Positions 33,815 through 42,661 of a DNA stretch of 47,581 nt are shown piece after piece. The stretch is from Rathayibacter agropyri (GTDB lineage Bacteria; Actinomycetota; Actinomycetes; Actinomycetales; Microbacteriaceae). Location: the NCBI RefSeq assembly GCF_013249015.1, contig NZ_JABRPL010000007.1, positions 17,537 through 65,117 on the forward strand, in the 5' to 3' direction. Below the pieces are notes generated by a model, which worked only from the letters and a program-made list of their open reading frames with translations, ran no database searches and was not told where the DNA came from. A program made the translations under genes and the position numbers. Within the stretch, counting starts at the first letter, position 1. The number at the start of each line of letters is the position of its first letter.

Positions 33815-34941
33815 TGCTCGCCTCCGAACGATTCTTCGTAGCGCTGGAGCCACGCCTTCTGCTCCTCTACGAGCGCGTGCGGCTCGGAGTAGACATTGTC
33901 GAACATGACCCCGGTCGGTGGCGCCTCGAGGGCGAGCAGGCGGCGGCGGATGTCGGCGGCGAAATCCCTCGCCTCCTCGTCGACCTCGTCGAAGAAGGAT
34001 TGCGGTGCGCCGTTGCCGCGCAGGAAGGCGGCGAAGCGGGTGATCGGATCCTTCGCGACCCACGAGGCGAGCTCGTCGTCGGTGCGGTACTTCGTGGGAT
34101 CGTCGCTCGAGGTGTGTGCGCCGATGCGGTAGGTCAGCGCCTCGATGAACTGGGGGCCACCGCCGGAGCGCGCGTCCTGGAGGTGCTTGGCGGTGACGGC
34201 GTAGCTCGCGAGCACGTCATTGCCATCAACCTGAACACCGGGAATGCCGAAGCCAGACGAGCGGAGATAGAGCGGGCTGCGCGACTGCGTAGCGACCGGG
34301 ACCGAGATCGCGTAGTGGTTGTTCTGGAGAAAGAAGACCGTGGGTGCCTGATAGCTCGCGGCGAAGACCATCGCCTCACTGACGTCGCCCTGGCTGGAGG
34401 CGCCATCGCCAAAGTAGGCGATGACCGCTGCATCCTTCTCGGCGTCCCCCGTGCCGGTGGCTCCGTCGAGGGTGAGGCCCATCGCGTAGCCGGTGGCGTG
34501 CAGCGCCTGCGAGCCGAGCACCAGCGTGTAGAGGTGGAAGTTGCCGTTCGTCGGGTCGCTCGGGTCCCAGCCCCCGTGCGTGGTGCCGCGCAGCAGGGCG
34601 AGGACGCCGAGCAGGTCGATGCCACGGATCTTGCCCACGACATGCTCGCGGTAGGAGGGGAAGACGTGGTCTTGTGGGCGCATCGCGAACGCGGAGCCGA
34701 CCTGTGCCGCCTCCTGCCCGTGGCTCGGGACCCACAGGCCGAGCTGACCCTGCCGCTGAAGGTTGGCGGCCTCGATGTCGAACTGGCGGACCACCGCCAT
34801 CTCGCGGTAGAAGGAGCGGTGCTGGGCCTCACCGACCCCGTCGAGAAAGGCGGTGTACTGCTCGGCGGCAGGAGTGGGCGAGAACCGACCGTCCGCGGAG
34901 AGGAACTGGACCGTCGGCGACTCCGTAGTGGTGGTTACCAT
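33811..34941 (-). CDS. bkdA: 2-oxoacid dehydrogenase E1 alpha subunit
   Basis: The 376-residue alpha subunit carries the thiamine-diphosphate motif GDGASSQGDVSEAMVFAASY with the following QNNHYAISVP. Phosphorylation-loop-like YRIGAHTSSDDPTKYR lies near residue 270. LGLWVPSHGQEAAQVGSAFA near residue 70 is the usual N-terminal block. These match branched-chain 2-oxoacid or acetoin/pyruvate E1 alpha; the operon context with an aminotransferase favours branched-chain or aromatic 2-oxoacids. It begins 4 bp after the aminotransferase stop codon. Confidence 0.92.
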   Translation of the reverse strand: MVTTTTESPTVQFLSADGRFSPTPAAEQYTAFLDGVGEAQHRSFYREMAVVRQFDIEAANLQRQGQLGLWVPSHGQEAAQVGSAFAMRPQDHVFPSYREHVVGKIRGIDLLGVLALLRGTTHGGWDPSDPTNGNFHLYTLVLGSQALHATGYAMGLTLDGATGTGDAEKDAAVIAYFGDGASSQGDVSEAMVFAASYQAPTVFFLQNNHYAISVPVATQSRSPLYLRSSGFGIPGVQVDGNDVLASYAVTAKHLQDARSGGGPQFIEALTYRIGAHTSSDDPTKYRTDDELASWVAKDPITRFAAFLRGNGAPQSFFDEVDEEARDFAADIRRRLLALEAPPTGVMFDNVYSEPHALVEEQKAWLQRYEESFGGEQ

Positions 34942-34945
34942 CCGA

Positions 34946-36061
34946 CTAACTTATCCGTCTCGCGGGGTGCCCCTCGGGGAGGGATCGCACAATCTCGTCC
35001 GCCGCACTGAGGAGCTTGTCGACAGAGCTCGCATCGCCGATGGAGACCCGGATGCCCTCCGGAGGGAACGCGCGAACGACCACGCCGGCACGCTCGAAGA
35101 CCTCGGTCGCCCGCGCGGTGTCGTCGCGGGTATCGAACCAGAGAAAGTTCGCCTGCGACTCCGGGATCGTCCAGCCCTGGTCGAGTAACGCCCGCCAGAG
35201 ATCGTCGCGCAGGCGCACGATGCGGTTCACGCGCTCGAGCAGCTCCTCGCTGTGCTCGAGGGAGGCGACGGCGGCGGTCTCGGCGAAGCGGGTCACCGAG
35301 AGCGGGATCGCGGTCGAGCGGGCGGCGTCGAGGATGCGCCGGTGGCCGATTGCGTACCCGACGCGTAAGCCGGCAAGGCCGTAAGCCTTCGAGAAGGTGC
35401 GCGCCAGCACGAGGTTCGGGTGCTCGGCCAGGAGGCGAGTGCCGTCGACCGCGCGTTCGTCGCCGACGAACTCGGCGTACGCCTCATCAAGGAGAACGAG
35501 GACGTCGCGCGGCACCTGCCTCAGAAAGGACTCGACATCGTCGGCCGTGGCGACGGTGCCCGTGGGGTTGTTCGGACTACAGACGATGACGATCCGAGTG
35601 CGCTCGGTGACGGCCTGGGCCATCGCGTCGAGGTCGTGGGTGTCGTCGGGGCGCAGCGGCACGCGAACGCTGGTCGCGCCGGCGGTGGTGACGAGTGACG
35701 GGTACGCCTCGAACGAGCGCCAGGCGTAGACGACCTCGTCGCCCGGACCGGCGGCGGCGCTGATCAGCTGGGCGATGACCGCGACGGATCCGGCTCCGAC
35801 GATCACCTCGTCAATGCCCACCCCGTATCGGGCGGCGAGCGCGGAGCGGAGGGCAGTCGCGGCGGCGTCCGGGTATCGGTTGAAGTCGTCGACCTCACGG
35901 ACCTTCGCGAGCACGGAGGGCAGCGGGTCGAACGGGTTCTCGTTGGAGGAGAGCTTGAAGGCGTCGGCCGGCGCCGCGCGGCCCTGCTTGTACGCGGGGA
36001 GCGCCAGGATCTCGGGTCGGAGGCGGACGGGAGGCTCCTGCGGGTCGGTCACCCGCCCCAT
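34946..36061 (-). CDS. HisC-like (aromatic/histidinol-phosphate) aminotransferase
   Basis: The 371-residue PLP enzyme of fold type I has the motifs KLSSNENPFDPLP, CSPNNPTGTV, LLDEAYAEFVGD and the PLP Lys in ARTFSKAYGLAGLRVGYAIG. The sequence is typical of the actinobacterial HisC/Pat group, which works on histidinol phosphate or aromatic amino acids. Being first in an operon with a 2-oxoacid dehydrogenase suggests it makes the 2-oxoacid from an amino acid rather than histidine. The start is uncertain: ATG 36061 or GTG 36052; neither has a good ribosome-binding site. Confidence 0.88.
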   Translation of the reverse strand: MGRVTDPQEPPVRLRPEILALPAYKQGRAAPADAFKLSSNENPFDPLPSVLAKVREVDDFNRYPDAAATALRSALAARYGVGIDEVIVGAGSVAVIAQLISAAAGPGDEVVYAWRSFEAYPSLVTTAGATSVRVPLRPDDTHDLDAMAQAVTERTRIVIVCSPNNPTGTVATADDVESFLRQVPRDVLVLLDEAYAEFVGDERAVDGTRLLAEHPNLVLARTFSKAYGLAGLRVGYAIGHRRILDAARSTAIPLSVTRFAETAAVASLEHSEELLERVNRIVRLRDDLWRALLDQGWTIPESQANFLWFDTRDDTARATEVFERAGVVVRAFPPEGIRVSIGDASSVDKLLSAADEIVRSLPEGHPARRIS

Positions 36062-36380
36062 GCTAGGGGGAGGGGCCGACGCCGCCCGTGCACCGCCGCT
36101 CGGCTCACATCGCACGGAGGCCTGAGCGTGCCGCCTCAAGGGTCGACCGCAGATACGTCCCCCGATTAGGGTGCAGAGATGCGGAGTCGAGGGCGGTCCG
36201 AGCGGCGCGGGTGTGCGTGGTCGCTCGTCCGCGGCATCTCGGCGGCGCTCGGGCGGGATCGACAGGAGCCGCCACCCGTCGTGGTCGCGCGCGGCGCCGG
36301 ACGCAACGACCCGGCCGGACGCGACGACACGGCCTGAGGACCGACTCGCGATGCTCGGCGGCGCCGGGGATAGTGGAAGC

Positions 36381-36779
36381 ATGCGCAGACTCCTCCTCGG
36401 CCTCCTCACTAACGCCGTCGCGATCTGGCTCACGACCCTCGTTGTGGCGGGGGTGCGCGTCGACCCGTTTGACGACGGGGCGGCCGCGGCGATCCTCACG
36501 TATCTCCTCGTGGCGGTGATCTTCGGAGTCGTCAACGCTGTGGTCGGCGGGGTCGTGAGGGTGATCGCGTTCCCCCTGTATCTGATCACGCTGGGGCTGA
36601 TCTCGTTCGTCGTCAACGGGCTCCTCCTGCTGCTTACCGCGTGGATCAGCGGTCTCTTCGGGTTCGGCCTCGTCGTAGATGGCTTCTGGTGGGGCGTGCT
36701 GGGCGCCCTCGTCCTCGCGCTCGTGAACTGGTTCATCGGTCTCCTCCTGCGCCCCTTCCTCCGCCGCCATCAGGACTGA
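36381..36779 (+). CDS. holin-4-superfamily (phage holin family) membrane protein
   Basis: The 132-residue protein has four hydrophobic helices (about 4-24, 36-60, 65-88, 97-120), with the conserved ILTYLLVAVIFGVVNAVVG and LYLITLGLISFVVNGLLLLL blocks of this widespread family. The name is historical; nothing around it is phage-like. I chose ATG 36381 because it directly precedes the first helix. Function unknown. Confidence 0.82.
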   Translation: MRRLLLGLLTNAVAIWLTTLVVAGVRVDPFDDGAAAAILTYLLVAVIFGVVNAVVGGVVRVIAFPLYLITLGLISFVVNGLLLLLTAWISGLFGFGLVVDGFWWGVLGALVLALVNWFIGLLLRPFLRRHQD

Positions 36780-36884
36780 GGCGGTGCCTGTGGGACCAGT
36801 CTGCGCGGGTCCTCTCGCGCCCACTGCGGCGTTCCCGGGAACTGTGGAGAGCGTCCGAGATCGACCTGCTGTGGAGGAGCCTTC

Positions 36885-37469
36885 GTGCGCCATGATGGGC
36901 GGGTGACCCCTGACTCCCCCGCGCCCTCGGCCTTCGCCGTGTGCTTCGTCTGCACCGGCAACATCTGCCGATCGCCGATGGCCGAGGTGGTGCTGCGGTC
37001 CCTGGCGGAGCAGGCGGGGCTCGGCTCCGCGATCCAGATCAGCTCGGCCGGTACCGGCGAGTGGCACCTCGGCGAGCACGCCGACCGCCGTGCCCTCGAC
37101 GCGCTCCAGCGGCGCGGACTCGACGGCGGGCGCCACCGCGCGCAGTTGTTCGACCCGTCCCGATTCGCCGAATTCGACCTCGTCGTCGCCCTCGACCACG
37201 GGCACGAGCGGGCACTTCGCTCCTGGGCGCGCACCGAGGTCGACCGGCAGAAGATCCGCCGCCTGCTCGCCTTCGAGCCGGCCCTCTCCCCGCAGGGCGA
37301 CGTCCCCGACCCCTACTATTCCGATGCAGCGGCGTTCGACTCGGTGCTCGCGCTCATCGAGCGTGCCTGCCGAGCGCTCTTCGCCCAGATCGAACCCGGA
37401 CTGCGCGGCAACCGCTCGGTCCAAGCCGACCCCGCCGAGGCACGCGCCGTCCTCGCGCAGGACACCTGA
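36885..37469 (+). CDS. low-molecular-weight protein-tyrosine-phosphatase
   Basis: The 194-residue enzyme has the P-loop VCFVCTGNICRSPMAE with catalytic Cys and Arg (C-x5-R) and the general acid Asp in DVPDPYYSD. These are the hallmarks of the LMW-PTP family. It dephosphorylates tyrosine residues or a related substrate in the cytoplasm. I chose GTG 36885 because GGAGGAG lies 5 nt upstream; GTG 36903 is in frame but lacks this. purB follows 20 bp after the stop. Confidence 0.92.
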   Translation: MRHDGRVTPDSPAPSAFAVCFVCTGNICRSPMAEVVLRSLAEQAGLGSAIQISSAGTGEWHLGEHADRRALDALQRRGLDGGRHRAQLFDPSRFAEFDLVVALDHGHERALRSWARTEVDRQKIRRLLAFEPALSPQGDVPDPYYSDAAAFDSVLALIERACRALFAQIEPGLRGNRSVQADPAEARAVLAQDT

Positions 37470-37489
37470 GAACCGGAAGGCACCACCGC

Positions 37490-38869
37490 ATGACGCTCCC
37501 CACCCAGCCGCTGAGTCCTCTCGACGGCCGCTACAGCGGCGCCGTCTCGTCTCTCGGCGAATACCTCTCGGAGGCGGGGCTGAACCGCGCGCGCGTGCAC
37601 GTCGAGGTTGAGTGGCTGCTGGCCCTGACCGACCGCCGCATCTTCGGCTCCGAACCCATCGACGCCGTGACCGCCGAGGAGCTGCGCCGCCGCGCCCGCG
37701 ACTTCGGCCAGCCCGAGATCGACACGCTGGCGGCCCTCGAGGCGCGCACCCGCCACGACGTGAAGGCCGTCGAGTACCTCGTGCGCCACTGGCTCGAGGA
37801 GTTGGGCCTGGAGCGGATCGCCGAGCTCACCCACTTCGCCGCGACCAGCGAAGACATCAATAATCTCTCCTACGCGATCGTCGTCCGCCAGGCGGTGGGC
37901 GAGATCTGGCTGCCGAAACTGCGCTCCGTCGTCGACTCCCTGCGCGGGCTCGCGGTCCGCTACCGCGACGAAGCGATGCTGAGCCGCACCCACGGCCAGC
38001 CCGCGACTCCGACCACAATGGGCAAGGAGTTCGCGGTCTACGCGTACCGGCTCGGGCGCGTCATCACGCACATTGAGGCCACGGAGTACCTGGGCAAGTT
38101 CAGCGGAGCGACGGGCACCTTCGCCGCGCACCTCGCCGCCGACCCCGGCACCGACTGGCCGGCCCTCGCCGAACAGTTCGTCACCTCCCTCGGCCTCGCC
38201 TTCACTCCGCTGACCACTCAGATCGAGTCGCACGACTGGCAGGCCGAGCTCTACGGACGCGCCGCACACGCGAACCGGATCCTGCACAACGTCTGCACCG
38301 ACATCTGGACCTATATCTCGCTCGGCTACTTCCGGCAGATCCCGCAGGCCGGGGCGACCGGGTCCTCCACGATGCCGCACAAGATCAACCCGATCCGCTT
38401 CGAGAACGCCGAGGCGAACCTCGAACTCTCCAGCGCTCTGCTCGACTCGCTCGCGCAGACGCTGGTGACCTCGCGTCTACAGCGCGACCTCACCGACTCC
38501 ACCACGCAGCGCAACATCGGAGTCGCCTTCGGGCACTCGCTGCTCGCCCTCGACAACATCGCGCGGGGCCTGCTCGAGATCGACCTCGACCCGGCTGCGC
38601 TCGCGGCCGACCTTGACGGCAACTGGGAGGTGCTGGCGGAGGCGATCCAGACCGTGATCCGCGCGGAGGTGGCGGCGGGGCGCTCGGCGATCACCGATCC
38701 GTACGCGCTGCTCAAGGACCTCACCCGCGGCAAGCGGCTCAGTGCCGAGGACCTCGCGGTCTTCGTGCAGGGCCTGGACATCGGCGACGCGGCACGGGAG
38801 CGCCTGCTGGCGCTGACCCCGGCCGGGTACACGGGGCTCGCCTCCGCGCTGGTCGACCGCTTGCGCTGA
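37490..38869 (+). CDS. purB: adenylosuccinate lyase
   Basis: The 459-residue fumarase-superfamily enzyme catalyses two steps of purine synthesis: SAICAR to AICAR plus fumarate, and adenylosuccinate to AMP plus fumarate. It starts with PLSPLDGRYSG and has THFAATSEDINNLSYAI (conserved region 1), SRTHGQPATPTTMGKE and the signature loop GATGSSTMPHKINPIRFENAE (given in part as GSSTMPHKINP). It is the E. coli-type length. A cluster of hairpins follows. Confidence 0.96.
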   Translation: MTLPTQPLSPLDGRYSGAVSSLGEYLSEAGLNRARVHVEVEWLLALTDRRIFGSEPIDAVTAEELRRRARDFGQPEIDTLAALEARTRHDVKAVEYLVRHWLEELGLERIAELTHFAATSEDINNLSYAIVVRQAVGEIWLPKLRSVVDSLRGLAVRYRDEAMLSRTHGQPATPTTMGKEFAVYAYRLGRVITHIEATEYLGKFSGATGTFAAHLAADPGTDWPALAEQFVTSLGLAFTPLTTQIESHDWQAELYGRAAHANRILHNVCTDIWTYISLGYFRQIPQAGATGSSTMPHKINPIRFENAEANLELSSALLDSLAQTLVTSRLQRDLTDSTTQRNIGVAFGHSLLALDNIARGLLEIDLDPAALAADLDGNWEVLAEAIQTVIRAEVAAGRSAITDPYALLKDLTRGKRLSAEDLAVFVQGLDIGDAARERLLALTPAGYTGLASALVDRLR

Positions 38870-38920
38870 CGCGGGGCGCCCTGCGGCGAGTGCGGCGCTG
38901 CACTGCGTGGCCGGCGCCCC

Positions 38921-39118
38921 GAGTGTCCAAAAGTTGTCGCACTCGCGTTCGAGTGCGACAACTTCTGGACACTCGCGCGGCCGGGCCGCGGTCCAGCGCC
39001 GCGAGAAGCTAAAAGTTGTCGCACTCGGCGTCGAGTGCGACAACTTTTGGACAGTGGGAGCACCGCGGCAGGCGGCGGCACCTTTTGGACAGTGGGGGGG
39101 CACCGCGGCGGGCGGCGG
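38921..39118. repeat. GTTGTCGCACTCG hairpin repeats
   Basis: The first hairpin has 25-nt arms (38921-38945 and 38950-38974) with one mismatch and a 4-nt loop. The second has perfect 17-nt arms (39011-39027 and 39032-39048). Both arms contain AAAGTTGTCGCACTCG or its complement. From 39043 a unit of about 38-40 nt starting CTTTTGGACAGTGGG is repeated once in tandem. The block lies after purB and before a convergent gene. Confidence 0.85.
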
Positions 39119-39188
39119 CGCGGACGGCTCCCGCCAGGCAACGCGCTCGCAGGCAACGGCCTCGCAGGCAACGCCCTCGTCAGCGAAC

Positions 39189-39536
39189 TCAGTGCGCCGC
39201 GTCCTGCTCGTCGATGTCGGCTATCTCGGCCTCGTCGGGCTTGAAGGTGAGCGAGAACATCGCGATGGCTACGACCACGATGATGAACGTGACGCCAAAG
39301 GAGAGGAGGGCGACGACCAGTTCGCGAGTCGAGAGCAGCACGACGACGCCGACGAAAGCCGCCATCGCGGCGGAGAAGCCAATGAGCTCCAGCGGCCGGA
39401 GGCGGTCCTTGCGGGTGGGCTGGAAGGTCCGAGGAGCAAAGTCTGCAGGCTGGGAGGCGCGCTCGGACCCACCCTGAGACCCGCTCAGAGACCCGCCCTC
39501 GGCCCCGGGCTCGGGGTTCTGGCCTTCGACGGTCAT
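39189..39536 (-). CDS. small membrane protein, two helices
   Basis: The 115-residue protein has a disordered, Gly/Ser/Pro-rich N-terminus (residues 1-40), two membrane helices (about 50-68 LELIGFSAAMAAFVGVVVLL and 73-98) and a short acidic tail (DEAEIADIDEQDAAH). I do not recognise a family beyond small actinobacterial membrane proteins. Its ATG overlaps the stop of the upstream gene (ATGA), so both are in one operon. Confidence 0.7.
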   Translation of the reverse strand: MTVEGQNPEPGAEGGSLSGSQGGSERASQPADFAPRTFQPTRKDRLRPLELIGFSAAMAAFVGVVVLLSTRELVVALLSFGVTFIIVVVAIAMFSLTFKPDEAEIADIDEQDAAH

Positions 39537-40126
39537 CGGTCTCCTCCGGAGGTGGGTGTCGTGGGAGCGACGGGATCGTGTCCGGTGGCGGCGCCGGCGG
39601 CCCATTTGAGCGAGAACGCCGCGATGGCGAGGAACACGGCGACCATCACGGCGTACGCGCCGAGGAGACCGACCGTGACGACCGGGTGGGGCGGGAGCAG
39701 TCCGAAAGCGGCTCCGAGCAGCATCGTTCCGGCTCCCACGATCGCGGCGTCGCGGGCGGCGAGGCCGTGCCCACGGCGTCCGCTCGAGAACTCGAGGAAG
39801 CCGGAAAGGAGCGCCCACCCGGCGACCAGCGCGACGAAGGAGAGCAGGTGCGCGACGGGCAGCGCGATCAGCGCGGCGAGTCCGGCGACGAGGGTAAGCA
39901 CTGCGGAGCCGAGCGCGAGCGGACGCGAGCGCCCGGTCCACACGGGCAGGCCGAGGACGAGCGAGACTGCTCCGGTCGCCAGAGCGAAGCCGCCGAAGAC
40001 GGCGAGTCCGAAGGCAGGGCCGTGATCCGGTGAGAAGGTGATCACGCAGCCGGCGACCGCCGCGATCACGGCGCGCGCGAGGGGGAGGAACCACAGGCGG
40101 CGGTCGGAATCGGCGGCGTTGGCCAC
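39533..40126 (-). CDS. HdeD-like / DUF308 membrane protein
   Basis: The 197-residue protein has six predicted membrane helices with the repeated Gly/Ala-rich pattern of the HdeD/DUF308 family (for example ARAVIAAVAGCVITFSPDHG and VAGWALLSGFLEFSSGRRG). E. coli HdeD is linked to acid resistance, but actinobacterial members are uncharacterised. I chose GTG 40126 because AGAGAGG is 7 nt upstream; an in-frame ATG at 40219 adds a low-complexity leader. Confidence 0.72.
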   Translation of the reverse strand: MANAADSDRRLWFLPLARAVIAAVAGCVITFSPDHGPAFGLAVFGGFALATGAVSLVLGLPVWTGRSRPLALGSAVLTLVAGLAALIALPVAHLLSFVALVAGWALLSGFLEFSSGRRGHGLAARDAAIVGAGTMLLGAAFGLLPPHPVVTVGLLGAYAVMVAVFLAIAAFSLKWAAGAATGHDPVAPTTPTSGGDR

Positions 40127-40409
40127 GGTCGAGCCTCTCTGATGTGTGTCGGGGCGGGCTGTCGACACGGGCGGTCGACGCTGGGGTCCGGTCGACGCCG
40201 GGGTGTGGTGGACGCTCACGCTCGGGACGGTCGGCGGGCGAAGTCGTGCGACGGCACAGCGACGCGGACTCCAGCGATTTTACGCTCCCCGAGCGCCCCC
40301 CCCTGCGCCCGCCGATCGCCTACCAGGGGCGCACGCCCCGATCGCGGGCGATGCGGCAGTCCGCTGAGACAAGCCAACCCCTCGGTCGGTCGCGCCCAGC
40401 CGAACCCCC

Positions 40410-42542
40410 TCAGCCCAGCCACACCTCTTCGACGCGCGGGAAGACTGCGTCGGCGGAGTAGCGCTCGCGGAAGCGCGCGCCCGCGTTCGCGACCACGGCG
40501 GCGCGGGCCTCGGGGTCGGCGATGAGTTCGGTCATCGCGGCGGCGAGCGCATCGACGTCGCCGGGCGAGACGATCCGTCCGCAGCCGTCGCCGAGCACCT
40601 CCGGGATGCCGCCGACCGCGGTCGAGACGACGGCTGCGTCGCGGGCGAGGGCCTCGAGGATGAAGATCGGCATCGCCTCGTCGCGCGAGGGCAGGACCGC
40701 GATCGCGGCTTCGTCCAACAGCTCCAGGAGCCGCGCGTTCTCGAGCGAGCCGAGGAACTCGATCCCCGGGACGCTCCGGTCGACGACCTCGGGCTCGCGG
40801 ATCGGCCCGGCGATCAGCAGCCGCCAGCCCTCGGCTCCCTCGACCTTCGCCCACGCCTTCTGCAGCACGTCGACACCCTTGCGATGGCTGACGACGCCGC
40901 CGAAGACGACGGTGCGGGTCTTCTCGCGCGGCGTGCCCTGCTCGAGTGCGTTGGGGACCAGGTGCACGCGGGCAGCCGGGACGTAGCGGCGGCAGATCGC
41001 CGACGTCTCCTCCGAGAGCGTGATGATCTCGTCGGCACTGCGCAGCACGTCCCGCACGAGGCGCGGGTGCGCGACGGTGAAGGCCGCGAACTCGCTGCCG
41101 TGCAGGTGGGCGACAGTTCGCAGCCCGAGGCGGTGAGCGAGGCGGAGCAGCGAGCCCTCGCGGAGGAACGAGCCGCGCTCCGAGAGATGCACGACGACGA
41201 CGCTCCCGGGCTCGCGCCGCGAGAGCGCGACGATGCGAGCGGCGGCTCCGGCAGCCAGGCGGGCGCCGGCCACGTGCTCGCCGGGGGCAGTGCGGGAGGA
41301 GATCACCCGGACGTCCGAGCGCTCGAACGGCCAGCGCAGGTACCCGTTGACGACCTGGGTCATCCCTCCGGGGACCTCGCCGGCACGGCCGACGTGGTAG
41401 ACGCGGGTCGTCTGGCCGACCGAAGCGGCCGGACGCGAGCGCGGCGGCACGGCGAGCAGCGCCTGGATATCGTCGCGGACACCGCGCAGGCGTCCGCGCG
41501 CCACGAGGAGCTTCTCGAGCAGTTCGCTCCGTCGCGCAGCGACGGCGCTGATGGTCTCGAGACCGCGCTCCGGAGTCGTGCGCGACATGTCAACGGTGAC
41601 GTCGTGGATCCCAATCGTCTCGAAGTGGCGGGAGGCCTTGGTGGACGCGTCCATTTGCAGGCTCACCGGGGCCGCGCCCTCGGTGAACGCCATGATGATC
41701 ACGTGCAGGCGGTCGCTCATCGCGATGCGCGCCGTGCGGTACAGCTCGCGCAGCAGGATCTCGTGCTGATCGTGGGTGTGCGAGGGGTCCCAGTCGAGGA
41801 TGTCGGCGTCGAGGTCGGCGGCGAGGCGGCGCGAGCGCTCTGCGTCGACCGCGACCTGCGTGACGACGACGATGTCGAGGTCCTCGCGCTGGGCGAAGCC
41901 CTTGATCGCGGCCAGCCAGTCCGCGCCTGGGTAAGGGCGGGCGTCCACCTCGTGGTCCTCGCGGAGGGAGAGGACGAGGACGCGCCGCTCGGCGTCGGGC
42001 TGCGCGGCGAACGCCCGCAGCTCCTCGTCGCTTGCGCCCTCCCCGTAGCCGAGGTCGGGCATGGCGGTGCCGACCCGCATGTAGTCAGCGGTCTTGTCGT
42101 CGCGCCAGCGGGTGTAGCTCGAGAGCGCCATCGACGGCCACATGATCGCACGGGGCAGTGGAGCGAAGTTGCGCGTGCCGACTCCTGCGCGGATGACCTG
42201 GCCGCCGCCGAGGCGGACGAGCGCGATGCCGGGGAGCATCACCAGGTGCTCCTTCATCCCGATCAGCGTGAGCTGGATCTCACCGGGCTTGAACACCGAG
42301 TTCGCTCGTCCGGCCAGCGCCTCGCGGGCGAGCGCCGCGTACCAGCGCAGGAGCGAGCGGTAGACGCGGTCGTCCGGAGCCAGACGCAGGCCGTCGTCGT
42401 AGCCCCAGGGCGAGTTACCCACGTACACATGCAGCGGGCCCGACTCGCGCAGCCAATCGAGCAGCTGGCGGCGGAGGATGATGTCACCGATGTTCTCGTA
42501 CTGGCCGCGGCCGACGGCGAAGATCGATCGGGCAGGAGTCAC
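40410..42542 (-). CDS. polysaccharide pyruvyltransferase - glycosyltransferase fusion
   Basis: The 710-residue protein joins two enzyme domains. Residues about 1-345 are a polysaccharide pyruvyltransferase domain (FAVGRGQYENIGDIILRRQLLDWL in part, VLSLREDHEVDARPY, SDRLHVIIMAFTEGAAPV). Residues about 380-710 are a GT4-type glycosyltransferase (HLHGSEFAAF, VFGGVVSHRKGVDVL, IAVLPSRDEAMPIFILEALA with the E-x7-E pattern). It probably adds a sugar and a ketal pyruvate to a surface polysaccharide. It starts with GTG and GAAAGG 7 nt upstream. No other polysaccharide genes sit beside it, which is unusual. Confidence 0.87.
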   Translation of the reverse strand: MTPARSIFAVGRGQYENIGDIILRRQLLDWLRESGPLHVYVGNSPWGYDDGLRLAPDDRVYRSLLRWYAALAREALAGRANSVFKPGEIQLTLIGMKEHLVMLPGIALVRLGGGQVIRAGVGTRNFAPLPRAIMWPSMALSSYTRWRDDKTADYMRVGTAMPDLGYGEGASDEELRAFAAQPDAERRVLVLSLREDHEVDARPYPGADWLAAIKGFAQREDLDIVVVTQVAVDAERSRRLAADLDADILDWDPSHTHDQHEILLRELYRTARIAMSDRLHVIIMAFTEGAAPVSLQMDASTKASRHFETIGIHDVTVDMSRTTPERGLETISAVAARRSELLEKLLVARGRLRGVRDDIQALLAVPPRSRPAASVGQTTRVYHVGRAGEVPGGMTQVVNGYLRWPFERSDVRVISSRTAPGEHVAGARLAAGAAARIVALSRREPGSVVVVHLSERGSFLREGSLLRLAHRLGLRTVAHLHGSEFAAFTVAHPRLVRDVLRSADEIITLSEETSAICRRYVPAARVHLVPNALEQGTPREKTRTVVFGGVVSHRKGVDVLQKAWAKVEGAEGWRLLIAGPIREPEVVDRSVPGIEFLGSLENARLLELLDEAAIAVLPSRDEAMPIFILEALARDAAVVSTAVGGIPEVLGDGCGRIVSPGDVDALAAAMTELIADPEARAAVVANAGARFRERYSADAVFPRVEEVWLG

Positions 42543-42661
42543 GGGCGGGCCTTTCGGAGGGGTTCGCGGAGGGCGACACGAAATGCGCGGAAAGTGGCGC
42601 GGTTCCTCGGCAGACTAGCGCAGGCGAGGAAGGTGCCCCGCGTCCGTGCTGAGTCGGTGGG

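Noticed and set aside
36381-36779. Prophage remnant suggested by the holin-family name
   Set aside because: The family is widespread in bacteria and no phage genes lie nearby.
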